The notes below the pieces were generated by a model. It worked only from the letters and a program-made list of their open reading frames with translations, searched no databases and was not told where the DNA came from. This document shows, one piece after another, positions 30,810 to 38,700 of a DNA stretch of 48,425 bases (the first letter of the stretch is position 1; every line of letters starts with the position of its first letter). The stretch comes from an uncultured Lachnospiraceae bacterium (lineage in GTDB: Bacteria > Bacillota > Clostridia > Lachnospirales > Lachnospiraceae). The stretch spans positions 58,611-107,035 of the forward strand of contig CAJUSQ010000001.1 of NCBI GenBank assembly GCA_910588885.1. Direction: 5' to 3'. The translations under genes and the position numbers were made by a program.

Positions 30810-33099
30810 ACAGCTTCACCTTCTGCATAATGGCGGAAACCGTATCTTCCACAGACTGGCTTCCGTTTAAGCATTTGATGCCTTCCTCAATCACCAGCTC
30901 CTGAATGACCCGGTCATTGAATGACGGCCCCTTCAGGCTTTCCAGCTGCCTGGTCAAAAGCGCTGCCTGCTCCTCTGTCAAAACTTCGACTTCGATTCCA
31001 TAAGATGATCCGTCCGGCTTGGACGTCCCCACACTATAAGATTTCTGCTGGCCCTGTTTTTCCGTATAAGCCGCCCGGTTGACCGGAAAGCCCTCGTTTG
31101 CCGCACTCTGGCAGGATTTACTTAGAATGCCTTTTACAAATTCCCGGGCCAGCTCCCCCGCTTCGCTGGCGGCGGCCACCCCTACGGAAACATAGGGTAC
31201 AAAAGATGCGTTTTCCCCGCCAAAGGGACGGTAATTCCCGTTTAACTGCTTCTCGGCTCCGTAAATACTCTGTACCCGGTCATAATCCGTGACGGTCCCG
31301 ATGTCGTAAACGCTTTCATAGCCCAGCCGGGAAGTGCCGCTTAAGGAGCCGTACAGGATTCCATTCCAAACACTATAATTTTTCACTTCCGTATTGTATT
31401 CTTCTGTCGAATAGGTATCCAGTTCAAAAATCCCCTTTGCCGCCGTCAGGAATTCCTTCAGTTTTTCTTCCGAAAGGGAGCCGTCCTCCGTCTTCATACC
31501 TGCGCTGGCAGCGTAATACAGCTCATACAAAAAACCCGAAGCCGTTTTCGGCGGCAAACCATGACATTCCGGATCCGCCTCTCTTGCCTTTTTCAGATAC
31601 TCCAGCATGGAAGTCAGGCTGCTGCCGGCTTCCAGGGCTTCATCCGCCCCTTCCACTGCCGAGAAATAAAAACGGGTGGGCATTTCAAACATTTTCTGAT
31701 CCCTGATATAAGGTTCTTTTACATTTTCAAACAGGCCCTCGGCCCCTTCCACTTCCTCTACCACATCGCGGATATCCGCCAGAATCCCTTTTTCGATATA
31801 GCTTTCCACCGGAATCCCGTCTAAGATCAGCACATCCGGGCCGTTTCCGGCCATAATGTCGGTACTGAGGGCACGCAGGGCATCTTCCGCCGTAACCCCG
31901 TCCCCACCGGACAACCCGATCATCTTTTTCACAAATACATCCGGATTCTGCTTCTGGAAATACGTAATGGCCTGCTGCAGTACCGAGGTATCCTCCAGAG
32001 CATAGACCTTCAGCTGCTTCTCCGGAACAGCCGACGCCTCCGCATCGTAGGTGTAGCGGTAGATCCGGGGCGTAGACAGGGAATCCGAGCCTGCCACAAG
32101 GTAATTGGATTCATCCACCGTAATTACCCCGTAAAATTCCAGGCTTCCGTCTCCCAACGAAACCAGCTGGCCGTTGATCAGCTGTTCATTGACGCTGCCT
32201 CCTCCACGATGGAAAAAAAGGCCCTCATGGTTTACATAAACAATACTGCCCTCTTCGGCGCCTTCCGTAAATACCACCGGATACAGCCCTATGATCCCGT
32301 TACCTTCCCGATGGCTGTCGGTTACCTGTTTTAAGATTTCATCCTCGGTTACCGCTCCTGTCCCGCCGTCTAATAGCGCAACGCCGGAAGGGCTGACCGT
32401 CACCGCCTGATTCCCGGCTATGCCGAAATAATCAATTTTTTCCGCTATATTTGTTGAAATTTTCTTCAGTTCCCCGGTTTCGGTATCCGCCTGATACAGG
32501 CTTCCATCCATATCCAGGATCAGCAGCGTCCCGTCCTCGGTATAAGCGGCTCCCAATACCTGGTTCTTCGTATCCCCGCCCCCGGAATATGCCGGAAGGT
32601 TCAAGGTCTTGCTGACGGCCGTCCCGTCCCGTGCCACGAGATCCATTTCGCCGTAATAGCCAAAAAGCGCCGCGCCGCCCTCCGGTGAAATGGCCACCTC
32701 GTTTACATACAGCTGCTCTAAGCCCTTCATTTCCGTGGTTTCCCAGGTTTCTCCCAAATCCGCGGTATTCAGGAGGTAATAGGCCAGGCTGTTGGCATTA
32801 AAGCCCACCGCCGAAATACTGCCGTCCGAAAGCTTGCGTACCGCATTCAGATGGTCAATCTGCTCCGGCAGCGTAATTTCCGTTTCCAAAAAACGTCCCT
32901 TTCCTCCGGCGTCCGAAAAAGCATCTTCGCTGTTTCCTCCCTGGGAACCTCCTTCCGATCCGGCGTTTCCTTCTGTCCCGGCGCCGGCTGTTTCTTTGCC
33001 GCCTTCCGGGTTTCCATTCCTATCACTGCAGCCTGCCAGGCTGGTAACGGCCAGTACCACCGCCAGAATCAGCCCTGCCGCCCTGTTTCTCTTCTTCAT
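30796..33099 (-). CDS. Large solute-binding lipoprotein with beta-propeller-like N-domain
   Basis: This 767-residue lipoprotein has a signal peptide ending VTSLAGC (lipobox; Cys near 24). A Gly/Glu-rich spacer follows, then about 320 residues of repeating beta-strands (NTADLGETWETTE, EVAISPEGGAALFG, GAAYTEDGTLLILDMDGSLY, KQVTDSHREGNGIIGLYP) that look like a beta-propeller with BNR-type blades. The remaining ~380 residues (from LKVYALEDTSVLQQAITYFQ) are an extracellular solute-binding protein of the sugar type, with GPDVLILDGIPV and a closing-helix region. Ordinary binding proteins are ~420 residues, so the propeller is an addition. ATG 33099 has AAAGGAG upstream. It is the first gene of the operon with two permeases, adaptor and MacB-like protein, and its promoter is probably under the divergent response regulator. 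Confidence 0.88.
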   Translation of the reverse strand: MKKRNRAAGLILAVVLAVTSLAGCSDRNGNPEGGKETAGAGTEGNAGSEGGSQGGNSEDAFSDAGGKGRFLETEITLPEQIDHLNAVRKLSDGSISAVGFNANSLAYYLLNTADLGETWETTEMKGLEQLYVNEVAISPEGGAALFGYYGEMDLVARDGTAVSKTLNLPAYSGGGDTKNQVLGAAYTEDGTLLILDMDGSLYQADTETGELKKISTNIAEKIDYFGIAGNQAVTVSPSGVALLDGGTGAVTEDEILKQVTDSHREGNGIIGLYPVVFTEGAEEGSIVYVNHEGLFFHRGGGSVNEQLINGQLVSLGDGSLEFYGVITVDESNYLVAGSDSLSTPRIYRYTYDAEASAVPEKQLKVYALEDTSVLQQAITYFQKQNPDVFVKKMIGLSGGDGVTAEDALRALSTDIMAGNGPDVLILDGIPVESYIEKGILADIRDVVEEVEGAEGLFENVKEPYIRDQKMFEMPTRFYFSAVEGADEALEAGSSLTSMLEYLKKAREADPECHGLPPKTASGFLYELYYAASAGMKTEDGSLSEEKLKEFLTAAKGIFELDTYSTEEYNTEVKNYSVWNGILYGSLSGTSRLGYESVYDIGTVTDYDRVQSIYGAEKQLNGNYRPFGGENASFVPYVSVGVAAASEAGELAREFVKGILSKSCQSAANEGFPVNRAAYTEKQGQQKSYSVGTSKPDGSSYGIEVEVLTEEQAALLTRQLESLKGPSFNDRVIQELVIEEGIKCLNGSQSVEDTVSAIMQKVKLYVSE

Positions 33100-33184
33100 A
33101 TGCTTCTCCTTTCCGCAGCCCGATCCTGCAACGGTTCCCCAAAACCGTCTCAGGCAAACAGCCGCTGCCTTTCTTTTCCTCCTT

Positions 33185-33218
33185 ATCATACCAGCCCTTT
33201 CTTGAAACTTTCTTAAAA
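33185..33218 (-). promoter_or_regulatory. Activator-type promoter of the transporter operon with PhoB-like boxes
   Basis: A TGG-TATGAT extended -10 (33185-33190) has no -35 box. In its place lie two tandem 11-bp direct repeats, CTTTCTTGAAA (33197-33207) and CTTTCTTAAAA (33208-33218), one helical turn apart. This is the arrangement used by OmpR/PhoB-family activators. An inverted partner (ATTTTAAGAA, 33252-33261) lies upstream. Confidence 0.7.
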
Positions 33219-33271
33219 TCAGCCTTTAATTTTTTCTCCCCTTTAAAGATTATTTTAAGAATTTCATGATA

Positions 33272-33299
33272 TTGTTTATGGTATACTTCGCATTATACT
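33272..33299 (+). promoter_or_regulatory. Promoter of the two-component system
   Basis: TTGTTT (33272-33277) and TATACT (33294-33299) are 16 bp apart, 31 bases before the regulator ATG, which has GGAGG at good spacing. It is divergent from the transporter promoter and close to the PhoB-like boxes, so autoregulation is likely. Confidence 0.6.
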
Positions 33300-33330
33300 A
33301 ATATTACGATAAAACAAAACCGGAGGTCTT

Positions 33331-34014
33331 ATGCGAATTTTACTCATTGAAGACGATCAAAAGCTCTGCGAAGCTTTAAGATTCCAATTAGAAAAAGAAC
33401 ACCACCAGATCGAAATCTGTCATGACGGCCGGGACGGGCTGGACTTGTTCCTGCAGGACGCCTACGACCTGGTGCTGCTGGACCGGATGCTGCCCACCAT
33501 GAACGGCCTTCTGGTCCTGCAGAAAGCCCGGAAAGCCGGTATTGCCACGCCGGTTCTCATGATCACGGCTTTAGGGGAGCTGTATGACCGGGTAGAGGGC
33601 CTGGACAACGGCGCCGACGATTACCTGATTAAGCCTTTTGCCTACGAAGAGCTGTCAGCCCGGATCCGCTCCCTGGGACGGCGCAGCGGCGCCTGGGAAC
33701 CACATGATACCTTTTCCTTCGGAGACATTACCTATGCGGGAGACTTAAGGGAGCTGTCCGGCCCGGGAGGTTCCCTGCTGCTGTCCGGCCGGGAAGGACG
33801 GCTTTTGGAAGTATTTCTGCAAAACCCCAATACGGTGCTGCGGCGCATGGTCATCCTTTCCCGGGTCTGGGGCGCGGATGCAGAGGTAGAGGAAGGCAAT
33901 CTGGACACCTACATCCATTTTCTGCGGAAACGGCTTCGCCAGGTCAAAAGCCTGCTGTATCTGAAAACAATCCGCGGCATCGGATATTCTCTGGAGGATT
34001 CCCATGTTTTCTAA
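33331..34014 (+). CDS. OmpR/PhoB-family response regulator
   Basis: This 227-residue protein has a receiver domain with E7-D8-D9, phosphoacceptor Asp51 in VLLDRMLP, Thr in MITALGE and Lys in LIKPFAYEE, and a winged-helix effector domain (about 128-222) with NLDTYIHFLRKRLRQ as recognition region. It is divergent from the solute-binding protein operon. The 11-bp repeats at 33197-33218 fit its family's binding mode, so it likely controls that operon. It overlaps the kinase gene by 11 bases. Confidence 0.94.
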   Translation: MRILLIEDDQKLCEALRFQLEKEHHQIEICHDGRDGLDLFLQDAYDLVLLDRMLPTMNGLLVLQKARKAGIATPVLMITALGELYDRVEGLDNGADDYLIKPFAYEELSARIRSLGRRSGAWEPHDTFSFGDITYAGDLRELSGPGGSLLLSGREGRLLEVFLQNPNTVLRRMVILSRVWGADAEVEEGNLDTYIHFLRKRLRQVKSLLYLKTIRGIGYSLEDSHVF

Positions 34015-35452
34015 GCTGCATCGTAAAATGGCCCTGTTTTGTACTTTTTTCACCGGAATTATCCTGGCCGCCTTAAGCCTTGCCTGCTTTTTCTTTGCCC
34101 AAAACAGCATCTGCCAGAATAATTACGCTTCTTTCTTAAAGGAGCTTAGTACTCTTATGGCAAATCTGCAAAAGGAAAACACCATTTCCCACCAATGGCT
34201 GAATCAGCTCCAGGAAAACCATCATCTCATGCTCTTCCTGTACGACAACGGAACCCCCCTTTTCTATCAACAGCTACAGGCGGATTCGAACATCCGTTCT
34301 AATGAACATCTGCCTGACCTAGCCATTGAAACCGCCCGGACCCGCTATGGACTGGATCTTTTCAAATCCCCTGCCTCCCTGGTCCCCCAACATGAGGAAT
34401 TTTCCCTCTCTGCCCAGGGTCTGGATTATTATGCTTCCGCAGGGGTCCTGCCCAAAGGGAACGGGCGGCTAAGCTTTGTCATTCTCTATTCTTTAGAAGA
34501 GCAATCGCAGCAGGTCTCCCTGCTGCGTTCCGTAATCCTTTGTGCCGACGGAGCCGGGCTTTTGCTGCTGTTTTTCTTTGCCTGGCTGTTTACCGGACAT
34601 CTTTTAAAGCCCTTGGAAATCAGCCGGAAGCAGCAAAGCCAGTTTATCGCCTCCGCGTCCCATGAGCTCCGCTCCCCTCTTTCCGTCATGCTTTCCGGCC
34701 TGGAATCCCTGGAAAAAGCCGATAAGCCCGAAGAAAAACGGCGCTTTATCCGTATTATCCGCTCCGAAGGCCGCCGTATGCAGCATCTGATTTCCGATAT
34801 GCTGTTGCTGGCAAATTCCGATTCCGGAAATCTGCGCCTGCATCTGTCCCTGCAGCAGCCGGACGAGCTTTTGTTCCAGGTATATGAAGCCTACCAGGAG
34901 CTTGCCCGGAAGAAACAAATTTCCCTGGGGCTTCTGCTGCCGGAAGAGCCCTTCCCGGACTGTCTCTGGGACGGGGAGCGCATCCGCCAGCTCATCGCGA
35001 TTCTTTTGGACAACGCCCTGGCCTATACCCCCGCCCGTAAATCGGTTCTGCTGTTTCTGCATTCGGAAGGCCCCCGGCTCCTCTTGGGTGTGGCAGACCA
35101 GGGACCCGGTATCCCGGAATCGGAAAAAGAGCAGATTTTCCGGCGGTTTTACCGGGCAGAAAGCTCCCGTACCGATAAGGAGCATTTTGGCCTGGGACTG
35201 TGTGTGGCAAAGGAAATCGTGCTGGCCCACCAGGGACAGATCTGTGTGAAAAGCAGCAGTGAATCAGAACTTATGTTCAATTCATTCTATCCCGAAACCG
35301 AAGCGGCTTCGGAAGAACCAAATATTTCCCCCTCTCTTTTGGGCCATCCCCTGCTGCAAAAATTTTGCGCAGAAAAAGCCGGCGGCTCCCTGTTTCTCGT
35401 GAAGCTGCCGGCTGAAGTTTCTCCATCCGTTTTACATTTCCCCTCCGAATAA
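34004..35452 (+). CDS. Sensor histidine kinase with an insertion in the ATPase domain
   Basis: This 482-residue kinase has TM1 (about 10-33), an extracellular domain of ~140 residues, TM2 (about 175-198), and the phosphoacceptor His220 in ASASHELRSPLSVM. The ATPase domain has LIAILLDNALAYTP, VADQGPGIPE and HFGLGLCVAK. A stretch of ~38 residues (about 421-458) lies between VKSSSES and the final strand GGSLFLVKLP, where relatives have only a short turn. The frame is intact, so it is an insertion, not a frameshift. ATG 34004 lies behind GGAGG. The 3' end overlaps the convergent cysK gene by 21 bases and holds the cysK terminator stem. Confidence 0.92.
   Translation: MFSKLHRKMALFCTFFTGIILAALSLACFFFAQNSICQNNYASFLKELSTLMANLQKENTISHQWLNQLQENHHLMLFLYDNGTPLFYQQLQADSNIRSNEHLPDLAIETARTRYGLDLFKSPASLVPQHEEFSLSAQGLDYYASAGVLPKGNGRLSFVILYSLEEQSQQVSLLRSVILCADGAGLLLLFFFAWLFTGHLLKPLEISRKQQSQFIASASHELRSPLSVMLSGLESLEKADKPEEKRRFIRIIRSEGRRMQHLISDMLLLANSDSGNLRLHLSLQQPDELLFQVYEAYQELARKKQISLGLLLPEEPFPDCLWDGERIRQLIAILLDNALAYTPARKSVLLFLHSEGPRLLLGVADQGPGIPESEKEQIFRRFYRAESSRTDKEHFGLGLCVAKEIVLAHQGQICVKSSSESELMFNSFYPETEAASEEPNISPSLLGHPLLQKFCAEKAGGSLFLVKLPAEVSPSVLHFPSE
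35377..35413 (-). terminator. Intrinsic terminator of cysK, inside the kinase gene
   Basis: Read leftward, AGCCGGCAGCT and AGCCGCCGGCT pair (one mismatch) around a 15-base loop and are followed by TTTTTC. It starts 19 bases past the cysK stop. The same bases encode the last strand of the opposing kinase. Confidence 0.75.
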
Positions 35453-36373
35453 GGGGGTTGACAAATAGCGGTCCCCGGAATCCGGCAGTAAAACCACAAT
35501 CCGCTTGCCCTGGTTCCCGGGCCGTGCGGCCAAAAGGGCGGCCGCTTTTAGCGCTGCTCCGGAAGAAATGCCCACCAGAATCCCTTCGCTGACCGCAAAG
35601 GCCCTGCCTTCCGCAAAGGCGTCCTCGTTGTCAATGGGGATAATCTCATCATAGATGCCCGGATTCAAGGTTTCCGGCACAAAGCCTGCCCCGATGCCCT
35701 GAATCTTATGGGGGCCTGCCGTTCCCCCGGAAAGTACCGGGCTGGATGCCGGTTCCACTGCAACAACCTGGATCCCGGGGTTTTTTTCCTTTAAAAATTC
35801 CCCGACTCCGGTAATCGTCCCTCCGGTTCCCACCCCTGCCACAAAAATATCAACCTTTCCGTCGGTCTGTTCCCAGATCTCCGGGCCTGTGGTGGCTTTA
35901 TGCACCGCGGGATTTGCCGGGTTCTCAAACTGCCCCAGGATCACGGCTCCCGGAATGCTCTCTTTCAATTCCTCGGCCCTCTCAATGGCCCCCTTCATCC
36001 CCTTGGCCCCTTCGGTCAGCACCAATTCTGCTCCATACCCTTTCAAAAGGTTTCTCCGTTCCACACTCATGGTATCCGGCAGGGTCAAAATCGTCCGATA
36101 GCCCTTTATGGCTGCCACAGCCGCCAAACCAATCCCGGTATTTCCGGAAGTCGGCTCTATGATCGTGGCTCCCGGCTTCAAACTGCCTGTTTTTTCCGCT
36201 TCTTCAATCATTGCGCGGGCAACTCTATCCTTTACAGAGCCTGCCGGATTCAAATATTCCAATTTCGCATAAATTGCCGTTTCCGATACCCCTGCCTGCT
36301 TTGCATAGCGGCTGATTTCCAGAAGCGGTGTTCCTCCGATTAATTCCAATGCGCTTTTTTTGATTTTGCTCAT
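35432..36373 (-). CDS. cysK: Cysteine synthase A
   Basis: This 313-residue PLP enzyme makes L-cysteine from O-acetylserine and sulfide. It has the PLP lysine in NPAGSVKDRVA (Lys48), the phosphate/substrate loop EPTSGNTGIGLA (73-84), the PLP-phosphate site GVGTGGTITGVG and the C-terminal PDSGDRYLST. The length is typical of CysK. It has a consensus promoter at 36424-36452 and AAGGAG before its ATG. It stands alone between the kinase and the vanG-like cluster and has no visible link to either. Confidence 0.96.
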   Translation of the reverse strand: MSKIKKSALELIGGTPLLEISRYAKQAGVSETAIYAKLEYLNPAGSVKDRVARAMIEEAEKTGSLKPGATIIEPTSGNTGIGLAAVAAIKGYRTILTLPDTMSVERRNLLKGYGAELVLTEGAKGMKGAIERAEELKESIPGAVILGQFENPANPAVHKATTGPEIWEQTDGKVDIFVAGVGTGGTITGVGEFLKEKNPGIQVVAVEPASSPVLSGGTAGPHKIQGIGAGFVPETLNPGIYDEIIPIDNEDAFAEGRAFAVSEGILVGISSGAALKAAALLAARPGNQGKRIVVLLPDSGDRYLSTPLFGGEM

Positions 36374-36399
36374 AGCTGCTCCTTCCTATATAGCATACT

Positions 36400-36452
36400 T
36401 TTCCTATCGTTTTACTAGGTTTTATTATATAACATTGCATTTTCCCTGTCAA
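36400..36452 (-). promoter_or_regulatory. Consensus promoter and likely operator of cysK
   Basis: A perfect TTGACA (36447-36452) and TATAAT (36424-36429) are 17 bp apart. Just after the -10 box CCTAGTAAAACGATAGG forms an interrupted dyad (CCTA-N9-TAGG) at the start of transcription. This resembles Rrf2/CymR-type operators of cysteine genes; the match is from memory. Confidence 0.75.
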
Positions 36453-36485
36453 GAAATTTTTACTCCCTTACCTGCTCCCTGCCGG

Positions 36486-36531
36486 AAAAAGCAGCCGCCT
36501 TGTCCTCAAGGATCAAGGCCGGCCGCTTTTT
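36486..36531. terminator. Terminator over the stop codon of the PBP gene
   Basis: The arms 36486-36502 and 36514-36531 (AAAAAGC...CTTG and CAAGG...GCTTTTT) pair with one wobble and one bulge around an 11-base loop. A and T runs at both ends make it bidirectional. The stop codon of the penicillin-binding protein lies within it. Confidence 0.8.
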
Positions 36532-38512
36532 CTTCCGACTTAATATAGGGCAGGAATTCCAGGGGGGGCTTATCCTGGTGGATCTCTTCCATAAAGGTAT
36601 ACCAGATCCTTCCCGGATAGGTGGCCCCGCTTAACCCCGGCAGCTCTCTGGGCATGTCGTAGCCCACCCAGACGCTGGTGGTATAGTAGCTGGTGTAGCC
36701 TACAAACCAGCCGTCTTTATTGTCATTGGTGGTTCCCGTTTTTCCGGCGCTGGGGGTATTGGACAGGGCAAGCCCCTTGCCGGTTCCATCCGTCAGCACC
36801 CCCTGAAGGATATCCGTCATCATCCGGGCCGCATTCTGGTCATAGACCGGGACGGCTTCTCCAGAAGCTTCATAAATGAGGTTCCCTTCCGAATCCGTAA
36901 TCCGGCTAATACAGGTCGGCGTCCGGTAATTTCCGTCATTTTCCAGGGCGCTGTACCCCGCCGCCATTTCCAGAGGGGAGGTTCCCGTGGTAAACCCGCC
37001 CAGAGCAGAGGGCAGACGCACATCCTCCGGGCTCAATCTTGCAAATTTCATAGCCCTAAGATAAGACAGGCCCACATCCGGGGACAGTTCCTCAAACAAA
37101 CGCCAGGCTACGGTATTTTTCGATTTCTCCACTGCCCGGCGCAGCGTCATTTCCCCTTCGTAGATCCCGTCCGCATTCTTCGGCCCTTCTTCAATGGGTT
37201 CATCCAAAACCGGGGAATCCGGCGTATAGCCCCGGGCCAGTATGGGCGTGTATACAATCAGCGGCTTAATGGCGCTGCCCGGCTGGCGGAAGCTCTGATA
37301 AGCCCGGTTCAGGGTGTAACCCGACAAATTCTGGTTCCGTCCCCCGACAATTGCCTTCACCATTCCGTTATGGTTATCCAAACAGACAGCGGCGCTCTGC
37401 AGGGTATAGATCCCTTCCTCATTTACCTCCGTAGCCTCCGCCAGGGCATTGTCAATGGTGCTTTGCAGCTTTTCCTGCATTTCCAGATTCAGAGTGGTAT
37501 AGATCCGGTATCCCTTCTGGTACAGGCTTTTCTGGCATTCGCTGTATAAGGCGTCATAGCTTTCCTGATATTTGGCCTGCTCCTCCGGTGTGGCAAACTC
37601 CGTCTGAAATTGAAAGCCCTGCAGCTCCATCAATGCCCGGGCCGCGCAATAATACGTATAGGTTTCCACATAGTCGTATTTCGTCCGTTGGGGACGGTTT
37701 AATACGATTTGCGTATTCACCGCCTCCTGGTAGGTGCCCATGGAAATCTTCCCGTCCTCATGCATCTGTTTTAAAATCCGGTCCCTCCGGCCCAAAGCCT
37801 GATCCATATGCTCCACCGGGTCATATAAGCTGGGATTATTGGGGACGGCGCATAAAAAAGCAATTTCCGACAGGCTTAACGCCTGGACGTCCTTATTAAA
37901 ATATCCCTTGCTGGCCGCCTGGATGCCGTAATACCCGTTCCCAAAATAGATATTATTTAAATAAAATTCCAGAATCTGCGTCTTGGAATACTTTTTTTCC
38001 AGTTCCACAGCAATGAAAATCTCTTCCACCTTCCGCTGCCAGGTCCTCTCCTGAGTCAGAAAAACATTTCGGGCCAGCTGCTGGGTAATCGTACTTCCCC
38101 CCTGGGTCACCTCTCCGTTTTCCCAAAGCACTTTCAGGGCCCGCAGGATCCCCTTCAGGTCATATCCGTGGTGGGTTTCAAACTTTTTATCCTCAATGCT
38201 GATGATTGCGGCCTTGACATAGGCGGGAATTTCCTCGTAGCTTAGATAATAAACATCCTTTTCTCCCCGCAGGGCCGTAATCTGATTTCCGTTATCATCG
38301 AAAACCAGGCTGGTTTCCGCAGCCCGGAAGGTTTTCGGAGAAGAATTTCCAACCATTAGCCGCGCCTCACTCTGCAGCGCGGAAATTTTTCCTCCATATC
38401 CGCTCAAATAGTAAAAAGCCACGCCTCCCAGCACCAGCAACATCAAAAAAAGCTGTATACTTACAAAAATACGAAATCCCCGGCGCTGCTTTTTTTTCTT
38501 CCTTTTTTTCAT
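36506..38512 (-). CDS. Class A penicillin-binding protein (PBP1A type)
   Basis: This 668-residue bifunctional enzyme polymerises and cross-links peptidoglycan. It has a basic tail and one membrane anchor (about 13-35), then a GT51 glycosyltransferase domain with EDKKFETHHG (catalytic Glu), GGSTITQQLARNVFL and RKVEEIFIAVELEKKYSK. The transpeptidase domain has the active Ser in PGSAIKPLIVY (near 413), SKNTVAW and KTGTTNDNKD. AAGGAG precedes the ATG. It is the last gene of the vanG-like operon, 180 bases after vanT. Its presence there suggests a cross-linking enzyme adapted to D-Ser-ended precursors, which is inference. Low-complexity tails are absent. Confidence 0.94.
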   Translation of the reverse strand: MKKRKKKKQRRGFRIFVSIQLFLMLLVLGGVAFYYLSGYGGKISALQSEARLMVGNSSPKTFRAAETSLVFDDNGNQITALRGEKDVYYLSYEEIPAYVKAAIISIEDKKFETHHGYDLKGILRALKVLWENGEVTQGGSTITQQLARNVFLTQERTWQRKVEEIFIAVELEKKYSKTQILEFYLNNIYFGNGYYGIQAASKGYFNKDVQALSLSEIAFLCAVPNNPSLYDPVEHMDQALGRRDRILKQMHEDGKISMGTYQEAVNTQIVLNRPQRTKYDYVETYTYYCAARALMELQGFQFQTEFATPEEQAKYQESYDALYSECQKSLYQKGYRIYTTLNLEMQEKLQSTIDNALAEATEVNEEGIYTLQSAAVCLDNHNGMVKAIVGGRNQNLSGYTLNRAYQSFRQPGSAIKPLIVYTPILARGYTPDSPVLDEPIEEGPKNADGIYEGEMTLRRAVEKSKNTVAWRLFEELSPDVGLSYLRAMKFARLSPEDVRLPSALGGFTTGTSPLEMAAGYSALENDGNYRTPTCISRITDSEGNLIYEASGEAVPVYDQNAARMMTDILQGVLTDGTGKGLALSNTPSAGKTGTTNDNKDGWFVGYTSYYTTSVWVGYDMPRELPGLSGATYPGRIWYTFMEEIHQDKPPLEFLPYIKSEEKAAGLDP

Positions 38513-38627
38513 TCACTGCTCCTTTACTCTGTCATCCGGACGAAATGGGGCATCTGCTTGTTCCCCGGATTGCTCCCTGCAGACGCCCGGCGCCACCCTG
38601 CATTTCATTATATCAGATTCCGCCGCA

Positions 38628-38700
38628 GATTCAAGGCACAGATTCACTCACGGATTCAAGGCACAGATTCAAGGCACAGATTTACCGTATAGATTCACTG
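38628..38700. repeat. 13-bp tandem repeat between vanT and the PBP gene
   Basis: GATTCAAGGCACA occurs exactly at 38628-38640, 38653-38665 and 38666-38678, with decayed copies at 38641-38652, 38679-38691 and from 38692. The array touches the vanT stop codon (38695-38697). Array length may affect expression of the PBP; no known function. Confidence 0.88.

Noticed and set aside
38628..38700. Possible CRISPR array
   Set aside because: Units are 13 bp, adjacent with no unique spacers, and no cas gene is in the window. It is a plain tandem repeat.
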